Shown here: positions 36,855 through 49,900 of the stretch, in pieces
Numbering within the stretch: the first letter of the stretch is position 1
Layout of the letters: every line of letters begins with the position of its first letter
From: Conus ventricosus
Taxonomy: Eukaryota; Mollusca; Gastropoda; Neogastropoda; Conidae
Direction of reading: 5' to 3'
Assembly (NCBI GenBank): GCA_018398815.1
Contig: CM031611.1
Span: 43,907,648-43,971,647, forward strand
DNA length: 64,000 nucleotides
The notes under the pieces: model-generated
Database searches by the model: none
What the model was told of the DNA's origin: nothing
What the model saw: only the letters and a program-made list of their open reading frames with translations
Made by a program: the position numbers and the translations under genes

Positions 36855-39800
36855 AGGGCTGGGAAAAAACACTAAAATGTTGCAAACAAACCTGGCAGAG
36901 TTGTAGTTCCACTCAGTGCCTTGACGTTCGACACATGCTTCGCTGAACGAATGTGATCCTCGAGAGCTTTCTTCCCGCGACCACCGTAACACACTTCCCT
37001 TGAGCACAGTTTGCACCAAGCTAAACCTGGTGCAGCAACTTTGCGAAGAAAGTCTCAATGACTTCTTCGTCAACTTTCTGAAGTGTCCATCCACCATTTC
37101 CACTTGTTTTTAATTGCACCGTCGTCAAAAGATTGACCCGCATGAACAATGTCTTCGCGCTCCGCCATTTTGTTTTTTTCCGGAAGTCTGGCCGGAAGCT
37201 TTTTCCAAGAAAATCAGGGGCTATAACTTGCAAGCCGATCACGGATGCCTTGCTCCTTTGGTTTTTTTTTTTTTTTTTTTGACAAACCGAAATCGCGGAA
37301 TCCGCTCAGACGCGGAACGTTTTAAGCCCTGAAACACACATCCATCCAGCACACGACACATGAGCATGCATTCTCACTTTGACCTATTCTCAAGCACACA
37401 CACACACGCATGCATGCACGCACGCACACACACACACACACACATGCATGCACGCACGCACCACCCACAGAGTAACACACTCTGACAGACATATGTGCCA
37501 AAAAAAAAAGGGGGACAGACCGTGGCCTTGAGAGCTTGATGGCCTGGGGTCGTGTGAACCCCATGGCGGAAATCATCATGACGGCGTCCTCGTTGGGCAC
37601 AAAGTCAGCTGACTTGTTGCTGCAGGAAGCTGCAGGGGGTCCCCAAAGTCTGCACACACCATGCAAACCTTGCTCTCCAGGTATCCATGCTGTAATACCC
37701 CTCCCTCCCTCTCCCTCTGTTACAATGCGTGGTGCTCTTCTTTCAGTATAAACTTTATCCCTCCTCAAAAAAGGAGTTTCAAAGTGAAGTGACTGAAAGC
37801 AGAAATCGAAACAAAGTATAAAAAGAATTGTTAGTGATTCTGTAAGACGGTATGGTCAAACAGACTACAAGACCAATCCTGACGTTTTTCGACCTCTTAG
37901 GTCTTCTTCAAGCAAAACAAACCACGCTCAGGACAATGAAAACGAAGAATGAACAATCACTCATCTTGTCATACTTGGCACAAGACGGGTGCTGTATGAA
38001 AACGAGGCTGTTGGGAAGGGGACCACGGTAGTTGAAAAAAAAAACAACGATGAAAATAATGATAACGATAACAACAGTAATAATAGTAATGATAGTGATG
38101 ATGATAAAAAACATTTAAATGATAAAGGGAGGTTTACTACCAGCATACAGCAATCACAACTGCAATAAAATTCTTCCCCGAAGATGGAGTATGGCTGCCT
38201 TAATGGGGGGGATAAAAAATGGTCCTACACACAAAACTCCACTCCCTTTGTTGGGTAGATGGGATTAATACTTGTCTGTCCATATAGGGAGTGTCCACAG
38301 GAGTATCAGCCTGCACACGCAGAAGAAGTAATAAAATTTGAATTTCTTCTTTCTTTGTCACTCTCTCTGATCAAACTTTTTTTTCCTTTCATTACTGTTG
38401 TCCTCCATTGTCCTGCCTTTATGGACTATTCTTCTGGGGGGTTTTTTCTTTTTTTTTGGGCCTCATCTTCTGTGCCTCTTCACTGCATTACCCCCATGCT
38501 CCTCGGCTGCACACTCTTGTTCACATCCACAGCCTTGCTTGTCCCTACAGAGTCCTGACACCAGCAATCCACAGGGACCAGTCAACATCAAGTTGCCATG
38601 ACGGCAACCTGTCAGAGGAGACAGTGCGCTGCAGTTGAGTCACTTCAGTCATTTACAGTGGTATCTGTTCTGATCCAACGTATACAGGACACCCTCTACT
38701 GAGCTCCCTAGTGAAGACATTAACTGCTTGGTTGCAGAGCCAGAGTGAATGAGCTTCGCCCCCCCCCCCCCCCCCCCCCCCCCCCGGAGGGTGCCACCAT
38801 CTAGACTATATCCTTTTTTTTTTTTCTATTGGGTAAATCTTTTGTAGAGTTCAGACTCTTATCAGTTCTTATGTTTAAGTGATTAACCTGAATTTAATGT
38901 TGGTAACACAAGCAGCACGCACTGCAATATATCATTTTAAACAGAAAAATACTAGAAAAAATATAACCAGAAAAAGTAAGACTAAACAGTCAAACAGTCG
39001 ATCAAATCCAAGATGGTGCTGTTTTAGACTGCCATGTTGATGACGAACAGTAAAGACAGGAAAAGGACCCTGATAAAATGGCAATGTTCCACGCCAGCTA
39101 GGAATAACACATTCCTTTTTCAGCTCAGATTTCAATTCTGACAAAATAAAAGCACCTCTTCTGACAGCAAATTGTACAATTAAGTCATAAAATCTCAACT
39201 GAATATATTCTACACATTCAGGAACAGCGGATAAGATCATCGTTAAAATTTCTTTTAGATTTTCAAAGCAGTAAACTGGAGTCAATGGAGTGGCTGCACA
39301 GTCTGAGTCAAACAACCAGATGAACATGGTCCTTACCTGCATCTCCCATGTGCTCCATGACCAGTTCATGGCAGGTTCAATTCCCTGGTTCTGGGTGTGG
39401 TACACAGCCTTTCGGCACCCCTCCACAGGGAACCCCATCTCCACCAGCTGAGTCACCAGGGCCTCGTCAATCCTCACTTCTGAAAAATGGACATGTACAT
39501 TACACACACACACACACACAACAGGGTGACACATTTGCAAACATACGTGCGCGCACACACACACACACAGACACAGACATACACACAATATACACACACA
39601 CACACGTATACACATACAGATACACACACACACACTCACCTACAGATACACACACAGATACACACACACAGAGATACACACAGATACACACACATACCTG
39701 GTTGAGGAGGCTGATCAGCAGGCAACTCCTCCTCGTCAGGTTGTTTCCCTTTTCCACGCAACGCTGACAGGTCTAAGACGTCGGGCACATCGACCGAGAC

Positions 39801-42800
39801 ATCTGCAGAAAAATGTACATGATTTTGAATGATTTCAGTTTGCCAGACATCTGGAGAAAAATGCACCCACCCAAAAAAAAACCTTGTTAACAGTACATTT
39901 GTAACAAACAGCACCTGACTGAACCACTCTGGCTGCCAACACATCTGAAAAATAAAAGCTTCTTGTCAAGAAGCTTTCTTTACCTGAACATCTTCATGAA
40001 AATGCACCTGCAATTCATCAGCAGTGCATCCACACAAAAAAAACGCACCCAGATAATAATTGTCCTTAGCAGTACATCCAGAAGAAAATGCATCCTGCTA
40101 ACAAATCTTGCTGGTAATACATCTACCAGAAAATGCAACCTGTTAACGAATCTTATACTCGCCCAGTTGTTGGAAGGATGGTGATGAGGTCAGGGCCAGA
40201 AGTCCTGCTCACTGTAGGAAAGTGACCTGCGCAACTTAGTGCCTCTACTTCCAGATTGCAGTATGGCCTCTCCCACATTAAAGTGCCCCTAGCAACACCT
40301 TCTGGTGGGCCCCCCCGTTTCAACAGCTGAAAACTGCCATTCTGCATTTAACCGTGACCAAACAATGGCCAAGAGATTGACTGTGACCCAACAGTGGCCA
40401 AGAGTCTAACGATATTCCAACCTTGGTCATAACATTACCTGTCACCCAACCATGGCCACAAAATCAACTGCTCAACAATGGATGAAACTATCAGTGACCT
40501 ACCCATGGCCACAAGGTTAACTCTGTGTGACCCATGGTCACAAGATTGTGTGTGACCTACCCATGGCCACAAGGTTAACTGTGTGTGACCCATGGTCACA
40601 AGATTGTGTGTGACCTACCCATGGCCACAAGGTTAACTCTGTGTGACCCATGGTCACAAGATTGTGTGTGACCTACCCATGGCCACAAGGTTAACTCTGT
40701 GTGACCCATGGTCACAAGATTGTGTGTGACCTACCAATGGCCATTAGGTTAACTGTGTGACCCATGGTCACAAGATTGTGTGTGACCTACCCATGGCCAC
40801 AAGGTTAACTCTGTGTGACCCATGGTCACAAGATTGTGTGTGACCTACCCATGGCCACAAGGTTAACTCTGTGTGACCCATGGTCACAAGATTGTGTGTG
40901 ACCTACCCATGGCCACAAGGTTAACTGTGTGACCCATGGTCACAAGATTGTGTGTGACCTACCAATGGCCATTAGGTTAACTGTGTATGACTCATCCATG
41001 GTCACAGGATGAACTGTGTGTGACTCACCCATCATCAAAAGATTAACTGTGTCCCAACAGTGGTTAAGAAGATTACCCGCAACCCAACCCTGGCTGTGAG
41101 ATGAACCGTTATCTAAAAATGGCAAAAGATTAAGAATATGCAAGATATGACCTGTGACCCCATACTGACCCAGTTTCCTTGGCACCCAGTCTTCCCCGAT
41201 GGTGAATTTCTTGAGCTGCACAAACAGGTAGTCTGGGAAGGTCTTCATGCGGGTGGTTCTGCAGAGACACAGGGATACACTTCGTTAGACTGAATATACA
41301 GTGAGGGAAGGAGGCTGCTCACATAATAACAATAAAGATAAAATAATTATTTATTTCAAAAGCTAATTCTAGAACGTTCTGGTGCCTTTATTTTCTTCAC
41401 CTCAGTCCGAAACAAAAATCAAGATACAGATCAGGAAAGCGATAATTAATTTTTTTCGACAAGCGTATTTTCTCGAGTCGTAACAAACAATACACGTAAA
41501 AGTCTGCTAAGCAGTAATGCTTGGATGCCTGGTCTTCTGCTGATGGCCTCTTGGTTTGTATTGCTCTGCACATTTCTCTCATACCTACCTGTCCAAACAA
41601 GTGCCTTGTTCTTACCTGGCAAGGAACATTGCCACAACATCATGTTCCCCATAAAAATTAATCTGGGAGAGCAGGGGAACTAACCATGGCCCCAACAGAG
41701 TGATTGTCCTTGGTGCAAATACACCAAAGTCAAATATGACTAAACAGCTCAGCTCCCTACTTTTTTGTTGCTTTTTTTGTCTGGGTACACGCCTCTCTCT
41801 GTTCTGCGGTTTTACTGACTTTATACGCTTACCAGTCCAAACAAATGTCTTATCTCTATCTGGTGTGGAACATTGCCATATCATCCCATCACAGCACATA
41901 TATATCATCACAACTGAGCTTTGGTGGGGATGTCAGCCGTTCCTCTTATCAACTGAAATGAGAGAAATGTGCAGAGACAAAAGAGAAGCCTTTTTTCTGC
42001 CGTTCACGGCAGCCACTGACTTTGTGGCCTGGGTCTTGGCCTGCACGGCACTGCTGTAGAAGTCGTCCACTGTCTCTGCCTCCGAAAGGTGCTGGATACA
42101 GTCAATCAGTCGTATCTTCAGTCGCACCAGTTCTTTGGGGTCACTGGAAGAAATATCCAGAAAACAAGTCATGAGTGCTCCACCAAAAATGCACAAGCAC
42201 TTGTTGGCAGAAAAACACCTGTCCTATCACTGATTAGGCTTCCCTTACTGGTTTTAAAAGGTACTTGATATAACCGTGAAAGAACATGGACAAACGAATT
42301 ACACGACAAAACACCATGTTATATGAAGGAGTTATTTCAAACCCCTTTTAAAATTTGTTTAAAGTTCCACCTGGAGACAACTCACTTAACAACTAACTTC
42401 CTTTAAAGGCTTTATTCTCAAAAAAGGGCATAAAAATCAAGAACGTTTAAAATTCAATTGGACCACAGTTCCAAAACCAGTATACACTGAAAACTGCTTA
42501 AATCTCACACTAAAACCAAACACTTGTGTGTAACTTTATTTTTGTCCTGTATCTGTTTTGATCAATAAAAGCAGGATTCACTAATCGACATGTGACTATC
42601 CATGTAATCCAATTTCCTAATTAGTTCGAAACATCTCTACAGTTTCAGTTTAGGTCTTTGAATTCACATTAAATAAGAAACTGAATTCACTTGCACAAAA
42701 ACACCAAAATCTCCCCCCCCCCCTCCCTTTTTTTTTATAGCAAGACTATAATCAAATTTACACACTCTCACAAACTCAAGTCAGTCTTTACAAACTTTTA

Positions 42801-43812
42801 TGTCTATTTACAACATAGAAAATAAAAAAAGGAAGTTTTGCTGCAGCAGAACTCACATTTTCTGTCCCTTGGCCTCCAGATCCTGCTTCTTGCTCTCATA
42901 TGCTGCAACCTCATCTGAAAACAGGATCCTGAATCATGTCACATTCATTTCAGTTTATAACCCAGCCGACCGCAACGGGCCATATCAGGGCTGTCGCATT
43001 GTTATCATCACTACCTTAAATGCTTGTTCTTTTAAAAAAGCTGACACCAGTTAACCAATTTTGTTCAAATATTATGCCTTAAAACTGGATCAGTTTTACA
43101 TGAAATCTAAGATCAAATGAAAAATGTTTATCTCTATGAGAAACTAAAAAAAATCACCATCTGGTATAACATTCTTGAACAAGGTCTTCATGGAATCTTC
43201 TTGAAAGTATCAAGCAATTCCCAACACTGAGCGAGCAAGTTCCATATTCACAGTTGGTGGTACATCAGATGGTATGCACCACAGAGCCTCCTCTCATCTT
43301 GGAACAAATACGAGTGTGTGTAAACTGAATGGCCTGTGTGTAATGAACACAAAACTGTGCCTGCACTGAATCAGCACAAAACTGTTCCTTTTTCACAGCC
43401 ATCTGTGGCAGATGTTTGAGATTCTCTCAGGTTTGGATGGATCTGGCGAACTGTTCAAGGAACGTTCATGTAATCACTCAAGCCCAATCACACACACACA
43501 ACACACACACACGCAGTGATTCCCATTATGGATGAAACTCTTTAAAACACTGAAAGTATGCACCAGCCAGCCAGGAAACAAGACATCAAAACCACAGAGG
43601 CCTGCAGGGAAGGATCTGGAAGGGAGGGTGGAACTCAAAGGCAAGACCCTTCTTGCTCCATACAACCCTCCCCCCCCAAAAGGATGATTGCAGTGTTTGA
43701 GACAAGGTTTGATCAGAAACCTATGGCTCTGTACGCTTCCTTTCCCACTGTCGTGGTTTAAGTCTCAGAGTTTCAAGTAGTAGTACTTTCGTTTTCCGTC
43801 TGTTCACATCTG

Positions 43813-43878
<66 letters not shown>

Positions 43879-43879
43879 A

Positions 43880-43915
<36 letters not shown>

Positions 43916-46900
43916 AATGACAAAGAGTTTATTGGCAATAACTCTTTTGGCTCTAATGCCAAGGAAGCGCAAACATAAATCAAAATGCAGAATTATATCT
44001 GGCAACAACCGAAGACAAATGTGAAATCAAAGAGCTTTGCAAAAACATACATTAGTACTGGGTTGTAATCTTCGACCAACCGACCTACGAGTCATCAATT
44101 AGTGACAGTTATTATCTTTTTTTTTCAGCACGACAATAATGCATCGTAGATATCTAGCGGAGTTACATTTTCATGATAAATGATCTGATAACTAATTATC
44201 TAAATTTTCCTCCTAATATTATTTGCTTTCGCAATGAACGCAGCAAGTGATCTAACAATGTCTTAATTTTCTGATGTCAGTATTTTTCTTACGGTACATC
44301 TTTGCGCGTTGCATTTAGTAAACAGACTAGTTGTTTCGTAATTAATTATATTCACAACAATGGAATAATAAATGCATCTCATCTTCGAAACCATTCAAAC
44401 GTAACAGGCATGCTGAACTTATTATTGAATCTGAAGTAAACCACCTTTTATATGAATATAAACCAAAGGTTTTTGTTCTAAATCTGACAAGTGAGTCCCT
44501 ATGCCATTTATTAGTTATTACACCAAGATATATACACCAAGAAAGAGAGAAGAGAGACAGAGAGAGAGATGCATAAATGTGTGTGACTATGCAAGTGTAT
44601 GCATAATGTGGTTATCTAAATGTATATAAATGTCCCCCTTTACATCCCTACAACATACCTGCAAATGATCTTACAGTTAGTGCTTAAAGAAAAAACAACA
44701 CTGAAGGCAAACTTTAAATCTGAAAAGACATCGCATTAAGACATGCCTGATAACGGTGGTAAATGTGCTTGAAGAGGTAAACAGTCAAACAGCAGATGCT
44801 TGCTGGTTATTCTTCGTTCTCCACAAATACACTTTGCTTCACTTATATATTTGTGTGCAGAGATCAAGCCGAGTGTTTGTTGTGGGATTATCTTCCTTAG
44901 CACCATCTTTGCCAAGCGCTCATTCACTTCCTGTACAAACTTATCGGCAGGGTGTGCAAATTCCACACAGGAGGAGACAATGACAAACACATTTCCTCTG
45001 GATCTTCAGATTTTAACTCGGTGGCTACCTTAACGATGGGATGAACAATGATTTCATACACACAAAAATCTCACCAACAGTGCACCTGGGAGTTATAGAT
45101 GAGGAAGAAAGAAAGTGACAGGAAGATGTCCAAGCTCTACGAAATATGTTCACTAAAAGAAAATCCATGACTGACAGTTCAGTTCCTTCCCAACTGAGGA
45201 ATTTCTAGGACATGAAGCAAAGCGTCGCAGCCAAGCTGAACCCTGACCTTTATTGGTGGCAAGCTCCAGAGGGATGGGCAGCGGCAGGATGAAGTCCTCG
45301 CGATACGTGTACTTCACCTTCCTTGACCTCGTGCACATCACGCGTTCCTCCACCTGGTAGCGCAGACTGTCGGCAGGGTTGTTGGTGCCCCGGCTTGACC
45401 TCTGCACACAAAGACAGGACCCCAAGAACGGACTGGTTTTCACCTTCCTCAGTTTGGTCACTGCACTAGGAAATGGGACAGTGCTAGTTTTGATACATGG
45501 GATACTGCAAATTTGAATAGATGTGATACTGCAAATGTAAATAGATGGGTCACTGCAAATTTTAAAGAAGGGACACTGGAAATTTTAATAGATGGGACAC
45601 TGCAAATTTTAATAGATGGGATACTGCAAATTTTAATAGATGGGATACTGCAAATGTAAATAGATGGGACACTGCAAATTTTAATACATGGGATACTGCA
45701 AATGTAAATAGATGGGACACTGCAAATTTTAATAGACTGGATGCCGCAAATGTAAATAGATGAGATACTGCAAATGTAAATAGAAGGGATACTGCAAATG
45801 TAAATAGATGGGACACTGCAAATTTTAATAGATGGGCTACTGCAAATTTAAGCTATGTACCAACAGTCAGAGACTGCTTGAATGCTGCACACAGAATACA
45901 ATGTATTCAAGGAACGTACTGAATGCTGAGGCGCAAACCCCTTTCACCACTTCAGAGCAAAATGTGGGAAACTTGTAGAGGCAAACTGCCGTTTGCCATT
46001 GCCAGGAAAATGCAGAAGTGAAGGCAGAGAAATCATAAATCAACTCCGGAGATTGCACCATCCTACTGATTACTGATCACAAAAACGCAGACCACGGGCA
46101 GGCAGCTGAGCCCCATTATAAAATATTGACGACTTGATGGTGGTGGAAAATCATGGGACTCCCCAGTTTCTTTGCGGCACTCACCTCAATCATGGCGAGA
46201 ATATGCAGGAGAAACTCCTGGGCGTCCTGCTGCCTCTTGGTGGAGAACTCGAGGTGCCCTCGCCCCACCAGCGTCTTGAACCTCTGCGGGCGGATCCCTG
46301 TTGGAGGCTGGAGAAAGAAAAAGGTCAACATGCCCAGGTCACACAGCTGTCATCACATTCCACCACCACTGTCTGCACTACACACACCTCCTCTCAGCTG
46401 AGTAAGACTTTAGAGCTGGCTAAGTTACATTCCATTTAGACCACAAGGCACATGACCACAAAGCATGAGAAAAGACAGAAATCCATAACAATATGCTGGA
46501 AAACATTAGAGAGAATGCCACTGGTAAGGTAAGATAAGATAAGGTCATGTTGCTTATAGCCCCGCCGACTGCAAAGGGCTATATCAGGGCTGTCACCCTC
46601 TTGAAGTCAGCTCACATCTCATTCACACAACCCTTTAAAATACTCCAAGAATGCCATTAAACATGAAACATTATCAGGGATGAAAACAGTTTTCTTTTAA
46701 AAAGAGGAGATTGGCGGGAATCTGGGGGTTCACCATGGGCCCCCAATTGGGTCCACGGGCAACAGCCCGGCGGGGGTCAGGGGGCAGCGCCCCCTGAAGC
46801 TGAAGCATATTTTGTATTAAATAAGGCATAAAAATCTTTAGAAATCACTTTCTTGTTCTAAACACCTCATTCTATACAACAGCTTTCAACACCATGAAGA

Positions 46901-49900
46901 CTGAGACTGATGTGGAAAGAAACTATTATGTCAATTGAGACAAAGCAAACGTTTAGTATGATGAATCCTCAGAACTGTAGCTAAAGAAAAATTTGACAAA
47001 CAGTGCTTTCAGGACATACAGAATAAGGCCTGTAGCTAAGTAAATCAGAGTGGGAAATCAAACTAAGTAAATCAGATGTATGAAAACGACTGCTGGACTT
47101 CAATAAACACAATATGAAAAATGATTACTTTGAAGTCCTTTAAAAAAAATAATAAACACTCAAGCTTTTGGGCCTTAGACCCTTCGTCAGGAAACACTAA
47201 ACACAAAAAAGAACATAAAAGAACAAATGACATCAAAACAAACTGATGTCACAACAGTACACCACACACAACTCCCCCCCCCCCCCTCCCACTTCCCCCT
47301 TACCATACCCCCCCCCCCCCCCCCCCTGACAAGTTTGTGTGTGTGTTTGGGGGGGTGGGGGGGGGGGGGGGTGCTTGTGTGTGTGTTTGGGGGGGGGGGG
47401 GGTGTTTGTGTGTGTGAGGTGGGGTAGGGGACTGGGGTGGGGGGAGGGGGCGAAGTGTGTGGGGTATGTGTGTTGTGGGGTGAGGGTGGGGGTTTGGGGA
47501 GGAGGAGGAGTAGAGGAAGTATATAGGTAGTGGGGAGTGGGCTGGTGGAAAAGGATTTCATAGGGGGGCTGTTAGCAGACACCTAACACATGTAGCAAAC
47601 GTTTGCATTATACCTGGGGAAAAGTGTTACACAATACTGTTGTGACATCAGTTTATTTTGATGTCATTTGTTCTTTTATATTCTTTTTGTCACTTTGACG
47701 TTTTTCCCTTGCTTTGAAGACTCTACGAGTGGAAGCACTCAATTCCTCATCTCTCCAGTGGGTTCGAAGTTTTTTTTTTCCTCCGTTGTTTTGTTATCCT
47801 GTTTTTCCCTTGTGTTTACTGTTTAGTGTTTCCTGATGAAGGGTCTAAGACCCGAAAGCTTGAGTGCTTACCATTTTTTTTGTAGAAAAGGACTTCAAAG
47901 TACTCATTTTTCATATTAAGTACATCAGAGTTAGAATCAAACTATCATGGAAATGGAACTTGTAGAAAAATCAGAGTAGGAGTCAAACTATCATTGGAAA
48001 TGAAATGTAGATTGTTGCATACCCAATGATCTAAAAACATGCTGTAATGGTGTGGGAAACACACACATTTTCTGTTGGTGACTGGGACGCTCGATGTGAT
48101 CTCTGATTGCCACAAAGCCACGACTACCAAAGTAGACACGTTTTTGGCAAGGCTCGCAAAACACTTCAAATTCGCCGTCTTTGTCATGTTTTCCTATTAC
48201 ATCCCCGACTCTGCGGCCACACACGTCGTTCTGCAGCCACTCGGTCTTCTAGTGGTTCACATACTTCTTTCTTTTTTTTTCCCGTTTTGTTTGCACTCAC
48301 TGGTGGCAAACTCTCGCTGTGAATCGACGCCATGATGAGAAATGATACTGGAAGGAAGCAGAATGAGAACTACGCCGTTTGAGAACATTACCGACAGAGA
48401 AGATATTCGCTATGCAGACAAGTTGAGACCGTTTCTGAGCTTCACTCTTCGAATAATTTTTCGGCGGAGACTTTTTCTTTCGGCGGAGATGCGAAAAAAT
48501 AACGGCGGAGACGGCGGAGGAGTTTTCATCCCTGATTATGTACACCAATTTCAGAGGATACGACACTAATCAGTTTCTCATACAGAGAGAACACAATGAC
48601 AATGTGAAACCTCACAGAGATACCAGTAAACTGATAGTAACTGGCCCATTCACTGCCACACTAAGAAACAAAGACACAATGAAGAGAGATATCCCCACTT
48701 AGTGTTGATGAGTGCATGTAGACATGAAAATGGTAGAGACTAGTATATAGTGCATACAAAGACACAAGTACAAGGTTTTAATGTAGGCAAAACCATAGAC
48801 ACATAAAGATAGAGAATGGGACATCAAGTAGACAAGGACATGCAGACAGAATGCGGACAGAGACTATGGTATAGTACACAGCCATGTCAACACCATGAAG
48901 ACGGAAGACAGAGACTACAACAGACTAGACACGGACATGAAGACATAGACTACAATAGACAAGACATGGACATGAAGACAGAGATGCAGATGTAGTACAG
49001 ACACAGACATTTGCCAAGAAGACAGGCTTTGAAGACCAGTAAACACTCACACGCAGTGACAGCACTAGGGAAAGCACACATCTCTGTAAAGATTGACTGG
49101 ATCTTGCAGACCCACCAAAATGTCATGGATTGTGTTCTTGTCCACATGCCCCTCTTTCATCCAACTTTTATTAAAAGTCAGTTCTGTGGGTTTTGCACAA
49201 TACGCTGCTAACCCCCGACCTATTGCTTGAACCTGATCTGCACCAGAATTTAATAGGTTCATCAGCTACATTCCATCAACTTTTGTTAAAACTGGTTCTG
49301 TAGGGGTTTCTTTGCATCATCTTGCTCACAAATGAGTCATTCTTTGCTTCTGGTCACTATTGGGGGTGACTCTATTTCTCATGCTGTTAAAAAAAACCTT
49401 GTCGCTCTCAGACTATATTTCTTAAATGAAAGTGTTCTTATAGTTTTGAAGAAACGACACCATCAAGAAAACTTTGGTAGTTACCATGATTTTTAGTAAT
49501 GTTAATTTAAACATCGAAAATGCCTTCAAAATGGCGTCCGAAAAGGGGACCGAGAAATGTTGCCAAAACAATGGCTTCATACAATGCATGACAGCTGTTA
49601 AAACTTTTTTTGAGTGTTTGCTATGTGGTAAAAGTGTTTTTTCCGCGCTATGGTAGTCAATATTTTCGCACCGCTTTTTTCGTTTTCATAACACATCATT
49701 AATTTACAACCGTCACCTGCGTTACCTTTCGTGTCACACATTCCGATCGTCGATTGCTGTCGCCAGTACAGCATGTAACATCATATAGCGAAAGGCAGAC
49801 CGGTAAATGCATGTAGTCGATAGAAAAGAATATATTGAAAGAATGATTCAGGAAATAAACGCTAAAACTGTCGAAAAGTAACCATTCGAAAAGTTCGCGT

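Larger units (their letters stand above)
34663..37331 (-). mobile_element. hAT-like DNA transposon, internally deleted
   Basis: Terminal inverted repeats are CAGGGCTTAAAAC and GTTTTAAGCCCTG, flanked by AAACAC at 34657-34662 and 37332-37337. The minus strand encodes a BED-type zinc finger ([19 protein letters not shown] ... HIRSAKH, about 37040-36900). It also encodes the C-terminal dimerisation-like end ([31 protein letters not shown], then [19 protein letters not shown], 36011-35750), followed by a lysine-rich tail to 35305. The catalytic middle is missing and a frameshift breaks the tail. It lies inside a USP5 intron in the same orientation as the gene. Confidence 0.72.

Noticed and set aside
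37322..37768. 148-residue minus-strand frame as one protein
   Set aside because: Only the central [17 protein letters not shown] part is a USP5 exon; the flanks are intron sequence.
38932..39639. 235-residue minus-strand frame as one protein
   Set aside because: Only 39337-39479 is exon (UBA1); the rest is intron read through.
47187..47582. Pro-rich 131-residue minus-strand frame
   Set aside because: It is the C/G-run centre of the foldback element.
47833..47857. Confident call of an active hammerhead ribozyme
   Set aside because: Core pattern only; stems I and III could not be paired and the second arm does not preserve the core.
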